Positions 21,215 to 28,303 of a stretch of 29,702 nucleotides of DNA are shown piece after piece. The notes below the pieces were generated by a model, which was not told where the DNA came from, did not search any database, and saw nothing but the letters and a program-made list of their open reading frames with translations. The DNA lies in the IMG/VR virus record IMGVR_UViG_3300007512_001628, positions 1 through 29,702 of that record; one strand, given 5' to 3'. Both the position numbers and the translations under genes were made by a program. Within the stretch, counting starts at the first letter, position 1, and every line of letters begins with the position of its first letter. Origin of the DNA: a virus.

Positions 21215-22897
21215 ATGTATCTGCGTCAATCAAATAAATGGAAAGACTATGTGCTTCAGGAGGGGGTCGAGGATATTGGCCTTCCTCCTGAAGTTGCACA
21301 GTATCTGCGAGGAAAAGCAAAGTGGGTCGAAGAAGACCTCAAAGCACAAGGCAAAGACGACGTACGTCTCCAAAACAAGCACCTCACTTGGATTGGCCAC
21401 CTTGTAAAAGGGGTTAGGAGTCGAAACCTCTACGGGCCCGGGTCAAACAAAACCATTATTGAAGATATCATTGGCCGCGGCTCTTGGCCAGACACCCCCG
21501 AAGGAGAGGAAGGCTGGGCTAATGCGGTCGGCTTCTTTAACGAGTGGTATATCGATCACACCGGTCATCGGGGGCTGCCTAATCTTGCGGACCTCAAAAC
21601 TCTGAGGAAGCGCGCGCAGAAAATGTTGAAGAAGCGCGGTGCACCCGACGCCATGATCAAACAATTAGATTCATATTTAGAGTATAGAACGACACAGGGG
21701 GTTCGAGCCCTACAGGCATACTTTGTTCCTATTATGCAACTGCTTGCTGAAGACCCCGCCTTCTACGATGAATTCCGCGAAGAGCTTGGCACTGGTGAAT
21801 ATGCCCCCGATCCGGCTCGCGCGCTTCGTCTCGCAAGTACGATAGCCAAAGATGAATTGGCCAGTCCTATGAAGAAAGAAGATCAAGTACTCCATACTTT
21901 TGATAACGGATACTTCTGGTATGATATCCAGAGTCACGCCTGTGATTTTGAAGGAAAGAAGATGGGCCACTGCGGACGCGGCGATCGCGGACAACTCTAT
22001 TCCCTCCGCAGCGGAGAAAAACGCCGCGAGATCAAGCCAATGATCACGCTAGAGATGGACGAAGATAGAGCTGTCTATCAGATCAAAGGTAAAGCCAACC
22101 AGGCACCAAAGCAAGATCTCTGGCCCTATATTGACTGGTTCATTGAGAATGCAGATGTCCAAAGAATTACCGAAGAAGGAATGCACAGTTCCGACGCTGC
22201 TGGTTTTGCTGAGATGATGGAGTATCTGAAACAGAAACATCCCGATGTTAAGTTTGAGGACTCATGGGTCTTGGAAGCCACGGAGTTGCTGGAACAGTTC
22301 GCCCCCACGATGGAGAATGACAGTCAAACAACTCAGGAGGTTGACTGGCCCTCCCTAGGCGATGAACCAGTGAACTTTAAAGTGCTCCACCAAGCCTTCT
22401 GGCCGGTCAAGGATGTCATTGTAGATGAAGACACCAACCGCTTGCGCTGGGAGATCCGACAAGATGCACAGAGCATTGCCGACGACACTCTCTATCCTAA
22501 CCCTCGCATTACCACCGTCGATGTATTTGCAAAGGGCGTGCAGGATTCACAAGCAGCAATGATCCGCGTCGAGCTGGTTTGGGAAGACAACTTTGAGCCC
22601 ACCGACACTGAGGACGAAGAGGATGTGAAGCACGAGTTGGGACGCCTCACGGAGTTCTTGGACGAGATGCAAGATGTCTCCGGCTATCTTGTCAGCACCA
22701 CAGCCGCACCCGAAGAAGCCGAGTTCGATTATAACGAGTTCCACGAGAGAGTCCAGAAGAGACTAGAGGAGTACGGCGTCTACCGCGACATTGCGGGAGA
22801 GATCGACGCAGAGGAAGAGCGAGAACATTCAGGGCAGATGGATCTCCCCCTCCAAGAGCAGCGCATTATACAGCGTTGGTCGACTATTATTAAATAA
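21215..22897 (+). CDS. Large protein with a PcfJ-like domain
   Basis: About 560 residues. The N-terminus MYLRQSNKWKDYVLQEG has the aromatic W-K...(E) helix also seen at 4644. Residues about 235-320 carry the pattern CDFEGKKMGHC, then YSLRSG, then PMITLEM, then VYQIKGKANQAP, then WPYIDWFI. I read this as the PcfJ-like domain found in plasmid and phage proteins, whose biochemical role is unknown. The last 200 residues are acidic, with an extended EEAEFDYNEFHERVQ tail. It is probably a late virion or internal protein. No Shine-Dalgarno site is present; a TTG at 21212 in frame is not preferred. Nothing identifies an enzymatic residue set, although the paired Cys and His in CDFEGKKMGHCGRGD may be functional. 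Confidence 0.6.
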   Translation: MYLRQSNKWKDYVLQEGVEDIGLPPEVAQYLRGKAKWVEEDLKAQGKDDVRLQNKHLTWIGHLVKGVRSRNLYGPGSNKTIIEDIIGRGSWPDTPEGEEGWANAVGFFNEWYIDHTGHRGLPNLADLKTLRKRAQKMLKKRGAPDAMIKQLDSYLEYRTTQGVRALQAYFVPIMQLLAEDPAFYDEFREELGTGEYAPDPARALRLASTIAKDELASPMKKEDQVLHTFDNGYFWYDIQSHACDFEGKKMGHCGRGDRGQLYSLRSGEKRREIKPMITLEMDEDRAVYQIKGKANQAPKQDLWPYIDWFIENADVQRITEEGMHSSDAAGFAEMMEYLKQKHPDVKFEDSWVLEATELLEQFAPTMENDSQTTQEVDWPSLGDEPVNFKVLHQAFWPVKDVIVDEDTNRLRWEIRQDAQSIADDTLYPNPRITTVDVFAKGVQDSQAAMIRVELVWEDNFEPTDTEDEEDVKHELGRLTEFLDEMQDVSGYLVSTTAAPEEAEFDYNEFHERVQKRLEEYGVYRDIAGEIDAEEEREHSGQMDLPLQEQRIIQRWSTIIK

Positions 22898-23062
22898 AAT
22901 CAGAAGTTCTTCCGTCAAAGAGGGTTTGCTTCCTAATTACTAATAGACAAACGGGTTAGAAAGGACTCAAGGTTGTATGCAAAGTAATGCGTCCCACGGG
23001 AGTGTGCAGGTAACGATACGGTGATGTAGTGGTAAGGTAACCCTAGACACGAGGGGATACGC
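22898..23062 (+). other. Longest gap (165 bases), no gene seen, possible translational hairpin
   Basis: No reading frame of note fits. The stretch contains CTAATTACT (22933-22941), a GTAGTGGTAA string (23026-23035) that looks like a tRNA D-loop, and CCCT (23041-23044) that can pair with AGGG (23052-23055) and so cover the GAGGGG ribosome-binding site of the next gene. I find no T-arm, so it is not an intact tRNA, and no consensus promoter. It may hold a promoter that does not fit sigma70, or a small RNA. Confidence 0.5.
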
Positions 23063-23896
23063 GTGCTTAGGTGGATTAAAAGTTTTATAATAATAGCTTC
23101 TTTACTTTCAGTAAGTTGTACCACCCCCGTTTTACCTTCTAATTCTAATTCTCAACCAGTAGAAATACTAAAAACTCAAGATACAGTTGAGGTCCGCACA
23201 GCTTTCGGAGAAGTTCTGGAAGTTTTTGACGCGCACCACCTATCTATCACAGAACAACGAGCACGATCGGCCGCCGTTAAGGTAAGATCCTTATTGCAAG
23301 GCGGTCATGGATCGGGAACTTATATGGTTGCCCACGGCCGCCGCGTCGTCGTTACTGCCGCTCACGTCGTCCGGAACGAGAGCGTCATGGCCATTGATGG
23401 TCGCGATGGCGAAACGGTCGTGGGCCAAGTTGTTTTTGTGGATCACGATGTGGACATTGCTTTTGTTGTAGTCCCCGAGATGGAGACACGCACGGCGATT
23501 CGATACCGCCCCCAGCGCCGCTATGATGAGCGCCTTGTGGGAACCACTCTTACCTATACCGGCTTCCCCTCTCACCACGATCTGCTTACCATCCGGGGCT
23601 ATATTGCCGCAGTGGAAAAGGAGCACTTAGTAACCAATATGTTCGGCTGGTTCGGCTCCTCAGGTTCCGGAGTTTTTGATCAGCACGGGCGTTATATGGG
23701 ATGCGTCTCGGGTATTGATATAGGGAGCATGGGCTTCGGAGTGCGTATCCCGCTGGAATCTATCGTTTGGGTTGCTCCTGTGAGCATGCTAGACCATGAG
23801 ATGGTAAAGATACGGATTATAACTTCGGTAGTGCCACAAACCATTAATGCCTTCCCCGGTGCAAGAGCACCGAGAAGGGGGGGACTAAGGGACTGA
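23063..23896 (+). CDS. Secreted trypsin-like serine protease (probable lipoprotein)
   Basis: A 277-residue protein of the chymotrypsin/DegP-like fold without a PDZ domain. The triad is His101 (VTAAHVV), Asp131 (DHDVDIAF) and Ser200 (GSSGSG). The N-terminus has a short positive start, a hydrophobic core (FIIIASLLSV) and Cys19, a loose lipobox (SVSC), followed by a Ser/Asn/Pro linker, so it is exported and possibly lipid-anchored. It starts with GTG, supported by GAGGGG at 23051-23056, six bases upstream. A Pro/Arg-rich end follows the domain. The next gene is another lipoprotein with a VWA domain, which suggests they act together at the host envelope: cleaving a surface or periplasmic protein, superinfection exclusion, or prey or host signalling. 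Phage-encoded exported proteases of this class are rare in my knowledge. Confidence 0.85.
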   Translation: MLRWIKSFIIIASLLSVSCTTPVLPSNSNSQPVEILKTQDTVEVRTAFGEVLEVFDAHHLSITEQRARSAAVKVRSLLQGGHGSGTYMVAHGRRVVVTAAHVVRNESVMAIDGRDGETVVGQVVFVDHDVDIAFVVVPEMETRTAIRYRPQRRYDERLVGTTLTYTGFPSHHDLLTIRGYIAAVEKEHLVTNMFGWFGSSGSGVFDQHGRYMGCVSGIDIGSMGFGVRIPLESIVWVAPVSMLDHEMVKIRIITSVVPQTINAFPGARAPRRGGLRD

Positions 23897-23900
23897 TGGC

Positions 23901-24965
23901 ATGAAGCGGATCTTCCCTCTCATTGTATTAGCCGCCTGCTTCGTGTTTGGGTGCGAGGGGGACTATACGATTTATGATATGCACCCGCCCGAGATCGTCG
24001 AAGTGGAAGTTCCAGTAGAGGTTCCAGTTGAAGTAATTGTCGAAGTTCCAGTAGAGGTTTTGGTCGAAGTCCCCGGCGAAGGCGGCGATGTTTGGATCGA
24101 CTCTTTTGATCAGCCCTATACCATCGATGGCATTGATATTGTATGGCTCATTGATAAGTCAGGCTCGATGAATCAGCATGCCCAGTCGGTTGTCGACGGG
24201 ATAGAACAGATGATGCTATCGCTGCCGCCTTCTGGCTGGCGCTTAGGGATTACTACCACCGCGTGGCAGAACTCCGCGAACTCTTCGTACTTCCCCTTGG
24301 TCCCAGGTGATAGCGTCCAGGATGCGTGGGATGCCTATAACAACACTGGAAACTATGGACTAGAAGCGGGCTTCGACGCATTATACTCTTACCTGGTAGA
24401 AAATTCATATAATCAATCTTGGCTGCGCCCCGACGCTGGGCTACTTGTCGTCTTTGTAAGTGACGAAAATGACCAAAGCTTTCGCGACTTTACTTCAAAC
24501 GCATCTGGCTTGCAGGACTTTATTAATTGGTACGGAAATCAAAGACCCTCAGTATTCTTGGCCAGCATTGTAAATATTCACCGCACAGAGAACGACTGTA
24601 CCAACAATATCCCTCCAACTTATGTGGGGGATCGTTATATGGATGCCACCAACGCATTCGGCGGAGTCGTTGTAGACATCTGTTCGGAAGACTGGGCGCC
24701 CGGAGTTCAAGCAGCGACCACACAAGTCGAGCCCTATGAAGAGTGGGAGCTAACCTTTACACCTATTGAGGATACATTGATTGTTTTTGTAGATTCTGTG
24801 GTGATGCCGGCTAATGATTGGCAGTACAACGTCGTCACAAATAGTGTGGAATTCCTTGTTGTTCCACCAGAAGGGGGACATGTGGAGATTGGTTATGTTA
24901 TTGATTATGATGCTGGCGACGATGATGACAGTGCTGGGGATGACGACGATTCAGCTGGGAGCTAA
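23901..24965 (+). CDS. VWA-domain lipoprotein with VEVPVEV repeats and a DDDDSAG tail
   Basis: A 354-residue exported protein. Its signal peptide (MKRIFPLIVLAACFVFGC) has Cys18 as the lipidation site. Residues about 32-60 are a rigid repeat of VEVPVEV type, with the 18-base unit at 24006-24023 repeated exactly at 24042-24059. A von Willebrand A domain follows, with the MIDAS motif DKSGSM (85-90: Asp85, Ser87, Ser89) and Asp188 in SDEND. The C-terminal part is beta-rich and ends in tandem DDDDSAG repeats. VWA domains bind protein ligands through a metal ion. The repeat stalk and acidic tail recall secreted proteins from Myxococcota and related deltaproteobacterial lineages, so the gene was probably acquired from such a host. 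It probably works on the cell surface with the adjacent protease. Confidence 0.85.
   Translation: MKRIFPLIVLAACFVFGCEGDYTIYDMHPPEIVEVEVPVEVPVEVIVEVPVEVLVEVPGEGGDVWIDSFDQPYTIDGIDIVWLIDKSGSMNQHAQSVVDGIEQMMLSLPPSGWRLGITTTAWQNSANSSYFPLVPGDSVQDAWDAYNNTGNYGLEAGFDALYSYLVENSYNQSWLRPDAGLLVVFVSDENDQSFRDFTSNASGLQDFINWYGNQRPSVFLASIVNIHRTENDCTNNIPPTYVGDRYMDATNAFGGVVVDICSEDWAPGVQAATTQVEPYEEWELTFTPIEDTLIVFVDSVVMPANDWQYNVVTNSVEFLVVPPEGGHVEIGYVIDYDAGDDDDSAGDDDDSAGS
24006..24059 (+). repeat. 36-base-period repeat encoding VEVPVEV
   Basis: An 18-base unit, GAAGTTCCAGTAGAGGTT, is repeated exactly 36 bases apart (24006-24023 and 24042-24059) in the stalk region of the VWA lipoprotein gene. It keeps the reading frame and may allow length change by recombination. 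Confidence 0.8.
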
Positions 24966-24971
24966 CTACTT

Positions 24972-25241
24972 ATGAAGTATAAAAAAGAGGTAATTGTTTT
25001 GAAAGATAAATGGAATCCGGGAGCGCATGACGTACCGGCAGCAAGAACGCTAGAGATGACAGAGGTTGCGCCTGACACTTATATGGACGCACCCTTCCCA
25101 CTCAGCTTAGATGCACAAAAAAGATTGTTAGAGTTAATCTATAACCGGAAGTCAGGTATAATTACTAGACAGGAGTTAATAAATGTTCTCTATAATACAC
25201 AAGATGTTCGCACGGGCACGATCATTCGTTGCCTACTCTGA
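24972..25241 (+). CDS. Unidentified 89-residue protein
   Basis: The protein starts MKYKKEVIVLKDKWNPG seven bases after the VWA gene stop and has no clear ribosome-binding site. Residues about 45-85 (SLDAQKRLLELIYNRKSGIITRQELINVLYNT) are a helical stretch that may form a small helix-turn-helix or EF-like fold, though no metal motif is seen. The last 59 bases overlap the next gene, an unusually long overlap. It could be truncated or shortened by a frameshift. I do not recognise it. Confidence 0.5.
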   Translation: MKYKKEVIVLKDKWNPGAHDVPAARTLEMTEVAPDTYMDAPFPLSLDAQKRLLELIYNRKSGIITRQELINVLYNTQDVRTGTIIRCLL

Positions 25242-25428
25242 TCGCTTAGACAAAATAGAATCCAAACTAGAACGATTTGAAAAGCTAGCCGACGAGAATG
25301 AGTCGTTGTGGCAATATCTCGATGAGCAAAAAGAATTGGATGGGGTGTGGACAGGCTCGGCGGACGAGTTTGCAGCCGAGATTTCTGACATGATGGTTCG
25401 CAATATGAAGCCTCAAGGCGATGCCTGA
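25183..25428 (+). CDS. Small helical protein of unknown function
   Basis: An 81-residue protein with AGGAG at 25171-25175 before its ATG. It reads MFSIIHKMFARARSFVAY, then a charged coiled-coil helix (DRLDKIESKLERFEKLADENESLWQYLDEQ), then an acidic end. A short amphipathic head and long coil suggest a membrane-associated or oligomerising protein. Its first 59 bases overlap the upstream gene in another frame, and its end overlaps the phosphomannomutase start by eight bases. The function is unknown. Confidence 0.6.
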   Translation: MFSIIHKMFARARSFVAYSDRLDKIESKLERFEKLADENESLWQYLDEQKELDGVWTGSADEFAAEISDMMVRNMKPQGDA

Positions 25429-26161
25429 AACCGTTTATCTTTTTGATGTCGATGGCACACTCACTCCTCCTCTTACGGAGGTGGATGATGTGTTCGCGGA
25501 AGTCTTTTTGAGCTGGATGCGCGACAACGGTAAAAAAGTCTATCTCGTGACGGGGTCCGATATCAAAAAGACTAAAAAACAATTGTTTAGTTCTTTTATT
25601 GACCAGTGCGAGGGAATATTTACTTGTTCTGGAAATGTTTTCTATTCTAAGGGTCGCAAGGTCTATGAGAATAAGCTGGTACTCCCAAAGGGATTTATAG
25701 AAAACCTCCAGCTCTATTTAGATATAGGGACACAGTGGAGAAAGAAAACCGGAACCCACATAGAGATGAGATCAGGAATGGTAAATTTCAGTACGGTTGG
25801 TCGCGACGCTTCCCCGGACTTGCGAGAAGCATATTCTAAATGGGATGCTGCCCACGGCGAAAGGGAAGACATCGTAGACTATATTAAGGGGATATACCCT
25901 GAGTTGGAAGTTGCCATTGGGGGTCAAATTTCAGTTGATATATATCCAGCTGGCAAAAACAAGGCTCAAGTGGTAGACAACATACAAGAGATGCATGGAC
26001 CCGATACTTCCATGGTATTCGTCGGCGACCGTAATGTCCCGGGCGGAAACGACTGGCCGTTAGCACAACGATTACAGCGAATGGAAGGTTGCGCCTGGTA
26101 TCAAGTCTTGAGTTATGAGGAAACAAGAGCTTTAATTGAATATGACGAACTATTTATATAG
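25421..26161 (+). CDS. Eukaryotic-type phosphomannomutase (HAD family)
   Basis: A 246-residue HAD protein of the PMM1/PMM2 type, which interconverts mannose-6-phosphate and mannose-1-phosphate. The nucleophile loop FDVDGTLT has Asp9 and Asp11. The three substrate-binding Arg of the family are spaced exactly as in PMM2 (gaps of 11 and 7): Arg117 (MRSGM), Arg128 (TVGRD) and Arg135 (DLREA). The GGQISVDIYPAGKNK loop and GDRNVPGGNDW (202-212) are also conserved. Length matches human PMM2 (246). The ATG overlaps the previous gene by eight bases. With the isomerase-type cupin at 20310 it would feed GDP-mannose for glycan or surface modification. Bacteria and phages mostly use the unrelated alpha-phosphohexomutase class, so this version is unusual. 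The family call is firm; substrate preference is inferred. Confidence 0.85.
   Translation: MPETVYLFDVDGTLTPPLTEVDDVFAEVFLSWMRDNGKKVYLVTGSDIKKTKKQLFSSFIDQCEGIFTCSGNVFYSKGRKVYENKLVLPKGFIENLQLYLDIGTQWRKKTGTHIEMRSGMVNFSTVGRDASPDLREAYSKWDAAHGEREDIVDYIKGIYPELEVAIGGQISVDIYPAGKNKAQVVDNIQEMHGPDTSMVFVGDRNVPGGNDWPLAQRLQRMEGCAWYQVLSYEETRALIEYDELFI
26150..26158 (+). promoter_or_regulatory. CTATTTATA late-promoter-like element
   Basis: CTATTTATA begins 12 bases before the ATG at 26162, inside the 3' end of the phosphomannomutase gene; that gene's TAG stop follows at once. No ribosome-binding site precedes the ATG. Same arrangement as at 4631 and 21202. Confidence 0.4.
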
Positions 26162-27529
26162 ATGTCTACCCTTGTTCCTATTGCTGATAACTTTTTAGTT
26201 GAGACCGAAGATGCTTCCTATTATCAGGAGACTTTTTATTTTACGATGCTCGTCGGCATGTCGAAGGATTACGGCGGATCCCGTGACGAAACCAAGAATG
26301 ATATCCGCGCGCTTCCCGAGGTTCTCACGGTTACTCTGGTCGAAAGGGAAAAGGGAGGCGTACAGAAAGACTTGGGAACCAAGTATCTGTCTACTCTGAA
26401 GATTCACGTTCGAAAACCGAGAGAGGTTTCTAAAGATGTTATGATGAAACGGATTGTTAAAATGTCCGCTCGTCTCAAGGGAGTATCTGTACTCAGGTGG
26501 AAGGAGAAAAAGCCCACCCAGCGGAAAAAGGTTTTCCGAGGACCTGGATCCTATAAAATAACAGAGCAGGATTATCAAGCTTCGCCTGTTCGCCAACAGC
26601 GTAATCGCCAAGGATGGAAAAAGATAACTCAGACGGGTCCAAACGATTCCGGTCCTTACAAACAAGTAAAAGATGATCCCGAATGGAAGTCGGCTCCTCC
26701 CGGTGCAGTTGGTGGATTAGAAGAGACAGAAGAACTTGATAATTCTATTGTTAAGAACAAAGACCTCAGCCGCTTTGACCGGCTCAGAGAAGAGATACTT
26801 ATAGCCATTGGTGGTGACTCGGATCTGATGGCATTTGATATCCAGCCTGACCTTAATCAAAAAATTTGGAACCATAGTGATTCTGTACGACCGGGCGTTA
26901 AGGGCGCCTTGATGGGTATAGTAGATGAGTTTATGGAAGGACTTGATTTGGGAATAGATCCTGATGATGTTATCATCACTGGGTCCATCGCAAATTATAA
27001 TTGGTCGAAGTTCTCTGATATCGATTTGCATATTTTATTAGATTTTAAAGGGATAAACGATAACGAAGAACTTGTTAAGCACTTCTTTGATGCAGTGCGC
27101 TCCAACTGGAACAAGCTCCACGACATTCGGGTTAAAGGACACGAGGTGGAAATATATGTACAGGACATAAATGAGCCTCATATTTCTACTGGAGTTTATT
27201 CCTTGGTGAATGATAGGTGGCTAGTAACCCCCAAGAAGGTGAAGCCCCAATTGGATCGCGCTACCTCCACTAAGAAAATGCTTCAATACGGGCGGGAGAT
27301 AGATAAGTTAGCTGCGCTTTATGATTCGGGGTCCGCCGACGAGGCTTTCGCGTTGGCCACGAAACTGAAAGAAAAGATTAAAAAAATGAGACGAGCAGGA
27401 CTCGACCGCACTGGGATTTATTCCCCTGAAAATTTAGCATTCAAGATGCTCCGACGCTCCGGAGATATCGAACAGCTGTTTTCTATTTACACTAAAGCCT
27501 ATGACGAGATTCATAGTTTAGACCAATGA
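26162..27529 (+). CDS. Pol-beta-type nucleotidyltransferase with an N-terminal phage domain
   Basis: A 455-residue protein in two parts. Residues about 20-95 (FYFTMLVGMSKDYGGSRDETKNDIRALPEVLTVTLVER...LSTLKIHVRKP) have a beta-alpha-beta pattern I recall as a common N-terminal module of marine phage proteins. A charged linker (120-200) follows. The nucleotidyltransferase core has GSIANYNWSKFSDIDLH (274-290): Gly274-Ser275, then the metal-binding Asp286 and Asp288. A later VEIYVQ could supply the third acidic residue. It would transfer a nucleotide to an acceptor not evident from sequence. Such GSxANYxW proteins are frequent in T4-like marine phages. It ends by ATGA overlap with the Nudix gene. 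There is no ribosome-binding site, only the CTATTTATA element 12 bases upstream. Confidence 0.8.
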   Translation: MSTLVPIADNFLVETEDASYYQETFYFTMLVGMSKDYGGSRDETKNDIRALPEVLTVTLVEREKGGVQKDLGTKYLSTLKIHVRKPREVSKDVMMKRIVKMSARLKGVSVLRWKEKKPTQRKKVFRGPGSYKITEQDYQASPVRQQRNRQGWKKITQTGPNDSGPYKQVKDDPEWKSAPPGAVGGLEETEELDNSIVKNKDLSRFDRLREEILIAIGGDSDLMAFDIQPDLNQKIWNHSDSVRPGVKGALMGIVDEFMEGLDLGIDPDDVIITGSIANYNWSKFSDIDLHILLDFKGINDNEELVKHFFDAVRSNWNKLHDIRVKGHEVEIYVQDINEPHISTGVYSLVNDRWLVTPKKVKPQLDRATSTKKMLQYGREIDKLAALYDSGSADEAFALATKLKEKIKKMRRAGLDRTGIYSPENLAFKMLRRSGDIEQLFSIYTKAYDEIHSLDQ

Positions 27530-27930
27530 GTGATACATCTTTAGAAGGAGCCATAGTGCTCATCCTTAATGCCGATAACGAAGCTCTTCTCCTGCTTCGC
27601 CCTAGCCATGCGGTATGGGCGCCTAATCTGTGGGCCTTCCCGGGAGGAAAGATAGAAGAGGGAGAGACCCCCTACCGCGCGGCAGTCCGCGAAACCCTGG
27701 AAGAAACCCAACTAACTATTAAGAACTTGAAGATGGTAGGATCAAAGGTTGACAGTGAGGTGAAAGTGTATTATACTAGAGACTATAATGGAGAGGTTCA
27801 GATTGATGAAGAACACGTGGACTGGAGATGGTCTCCTCTGGAGTCCCTAAGGGCGCCTGCCTATCTAGGGGGAATACTCGGTGCACCTAGAGTGGCTGAA
27901 TTATTTGAATGGGTACTAGAAAATGAGTGA
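27526..27930 (+). CDS. Nudix hydrolase
   Basis: A 134-residue Nudix protein that hydrolyses a nucleoside diphosphate linked to another group. The Nudix box starts at Gly41: GKIEEGE (Glu47), then seven residues, then RETLEETQL (55-63), with the catalytic Glu59 and Glu60. The usual Gly of the final EExG is Gln62, a mild departure. PNLWAFPGGKIEEGE and a LEGAIVLIL opening resemble MutT-type enzymes that handle oxidised nucleotides, and the final YTRDYNGEVQIDEEHVDWRW fits the family fold. The substrate cannot be told; sanitising dNTPs, or a nucleotide-sugar or NAD product of the neighbours, is possible. The start overlaps the nucleotidyltransferase stop (ATGA), and the end overlaps the next gene by eight bases. 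Confidence 0.88.
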   Translation: MSDTSLEGAIVLILNADNEALLLLRPSHAVWAPNLWAFPGGKIEEGETPYRAAVRETLEETQLTIKNLKMVGSKVDSEVKVYYTRDYNGEVQIDEEHVDWRWSPLESLRAPAYLGGILGAPRVAELFEWVLENE

Positions 27931-28303
27931 AGTAGAAAACATAACAGGGGAAGAACCAGAAGTTAAATCTAAGGATTTAACACCGAAGAAGCCACCACGC
28001 CTCGCCCCCGAAGGGATTCGTACCTTTACCGTCGCGCGACAGTACGACGAAACTGGCGTTTCAGGCGAAGGGGTAGTTATTGAGGGCGTCACCCTGGCGA
28101 CCGGACAGTGTATCGCACACTGGTTGTTCCCTCCTCCCCGGGGCTCGATTGCGGTATTCGATTCCATGAGCGATTTTATCACGGTTCATATCCGCCCCCA
28201 TCCCTCTAATCGTACAATTATTACCTATGATGATGGCGAACAAGAACGGTTTGGACTATTTACTGAAGAGGAAGGAACCGAAGATGAAAAAACTACTGAC
28301 TGA
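27923..28303 (+). CDS. Conserved phage-type small protein of unknown function
   Basis: A 126-residue protein with an acidic, Pro-rich head. Its beta-rich core TFTVARQYDETGVSGEGVVIEGVTLATGQCIAHWLF...DSMSDFITVHIRPH...TIITYDD resembles a family I recall from phages and actinobacteria (pattern DxSGVSGxGxVxEGVxFxDG...W), which has no assigned function. The tail is acidic. It overlaps the Nudix gene by eight bases and the next gene by 20 bases, so expression is coupled. No catalytic set is evident. Confidence 0.7.
   Translation: MSEVENITGEEPEVKSKDLTPKKPPRLAPEGIRTFTVARQYDETGVSGEGVVIEGVTLATGQCIAHWLFPPPRGSIAVFDSMSDFITVHIRPHPSNRTIITYDDGEQERFGLFTEEEGTEDEKTTD

Noticed and set aside
23011-23070. tRNA-like sequence (GTAGTGGTAA)
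   Set aside because: Only a D-loop-like string is present. I found no T-arm (GGTTCGA-type), no matching acceptor stem and no anticodon arm, so it is not a tRNA gene.
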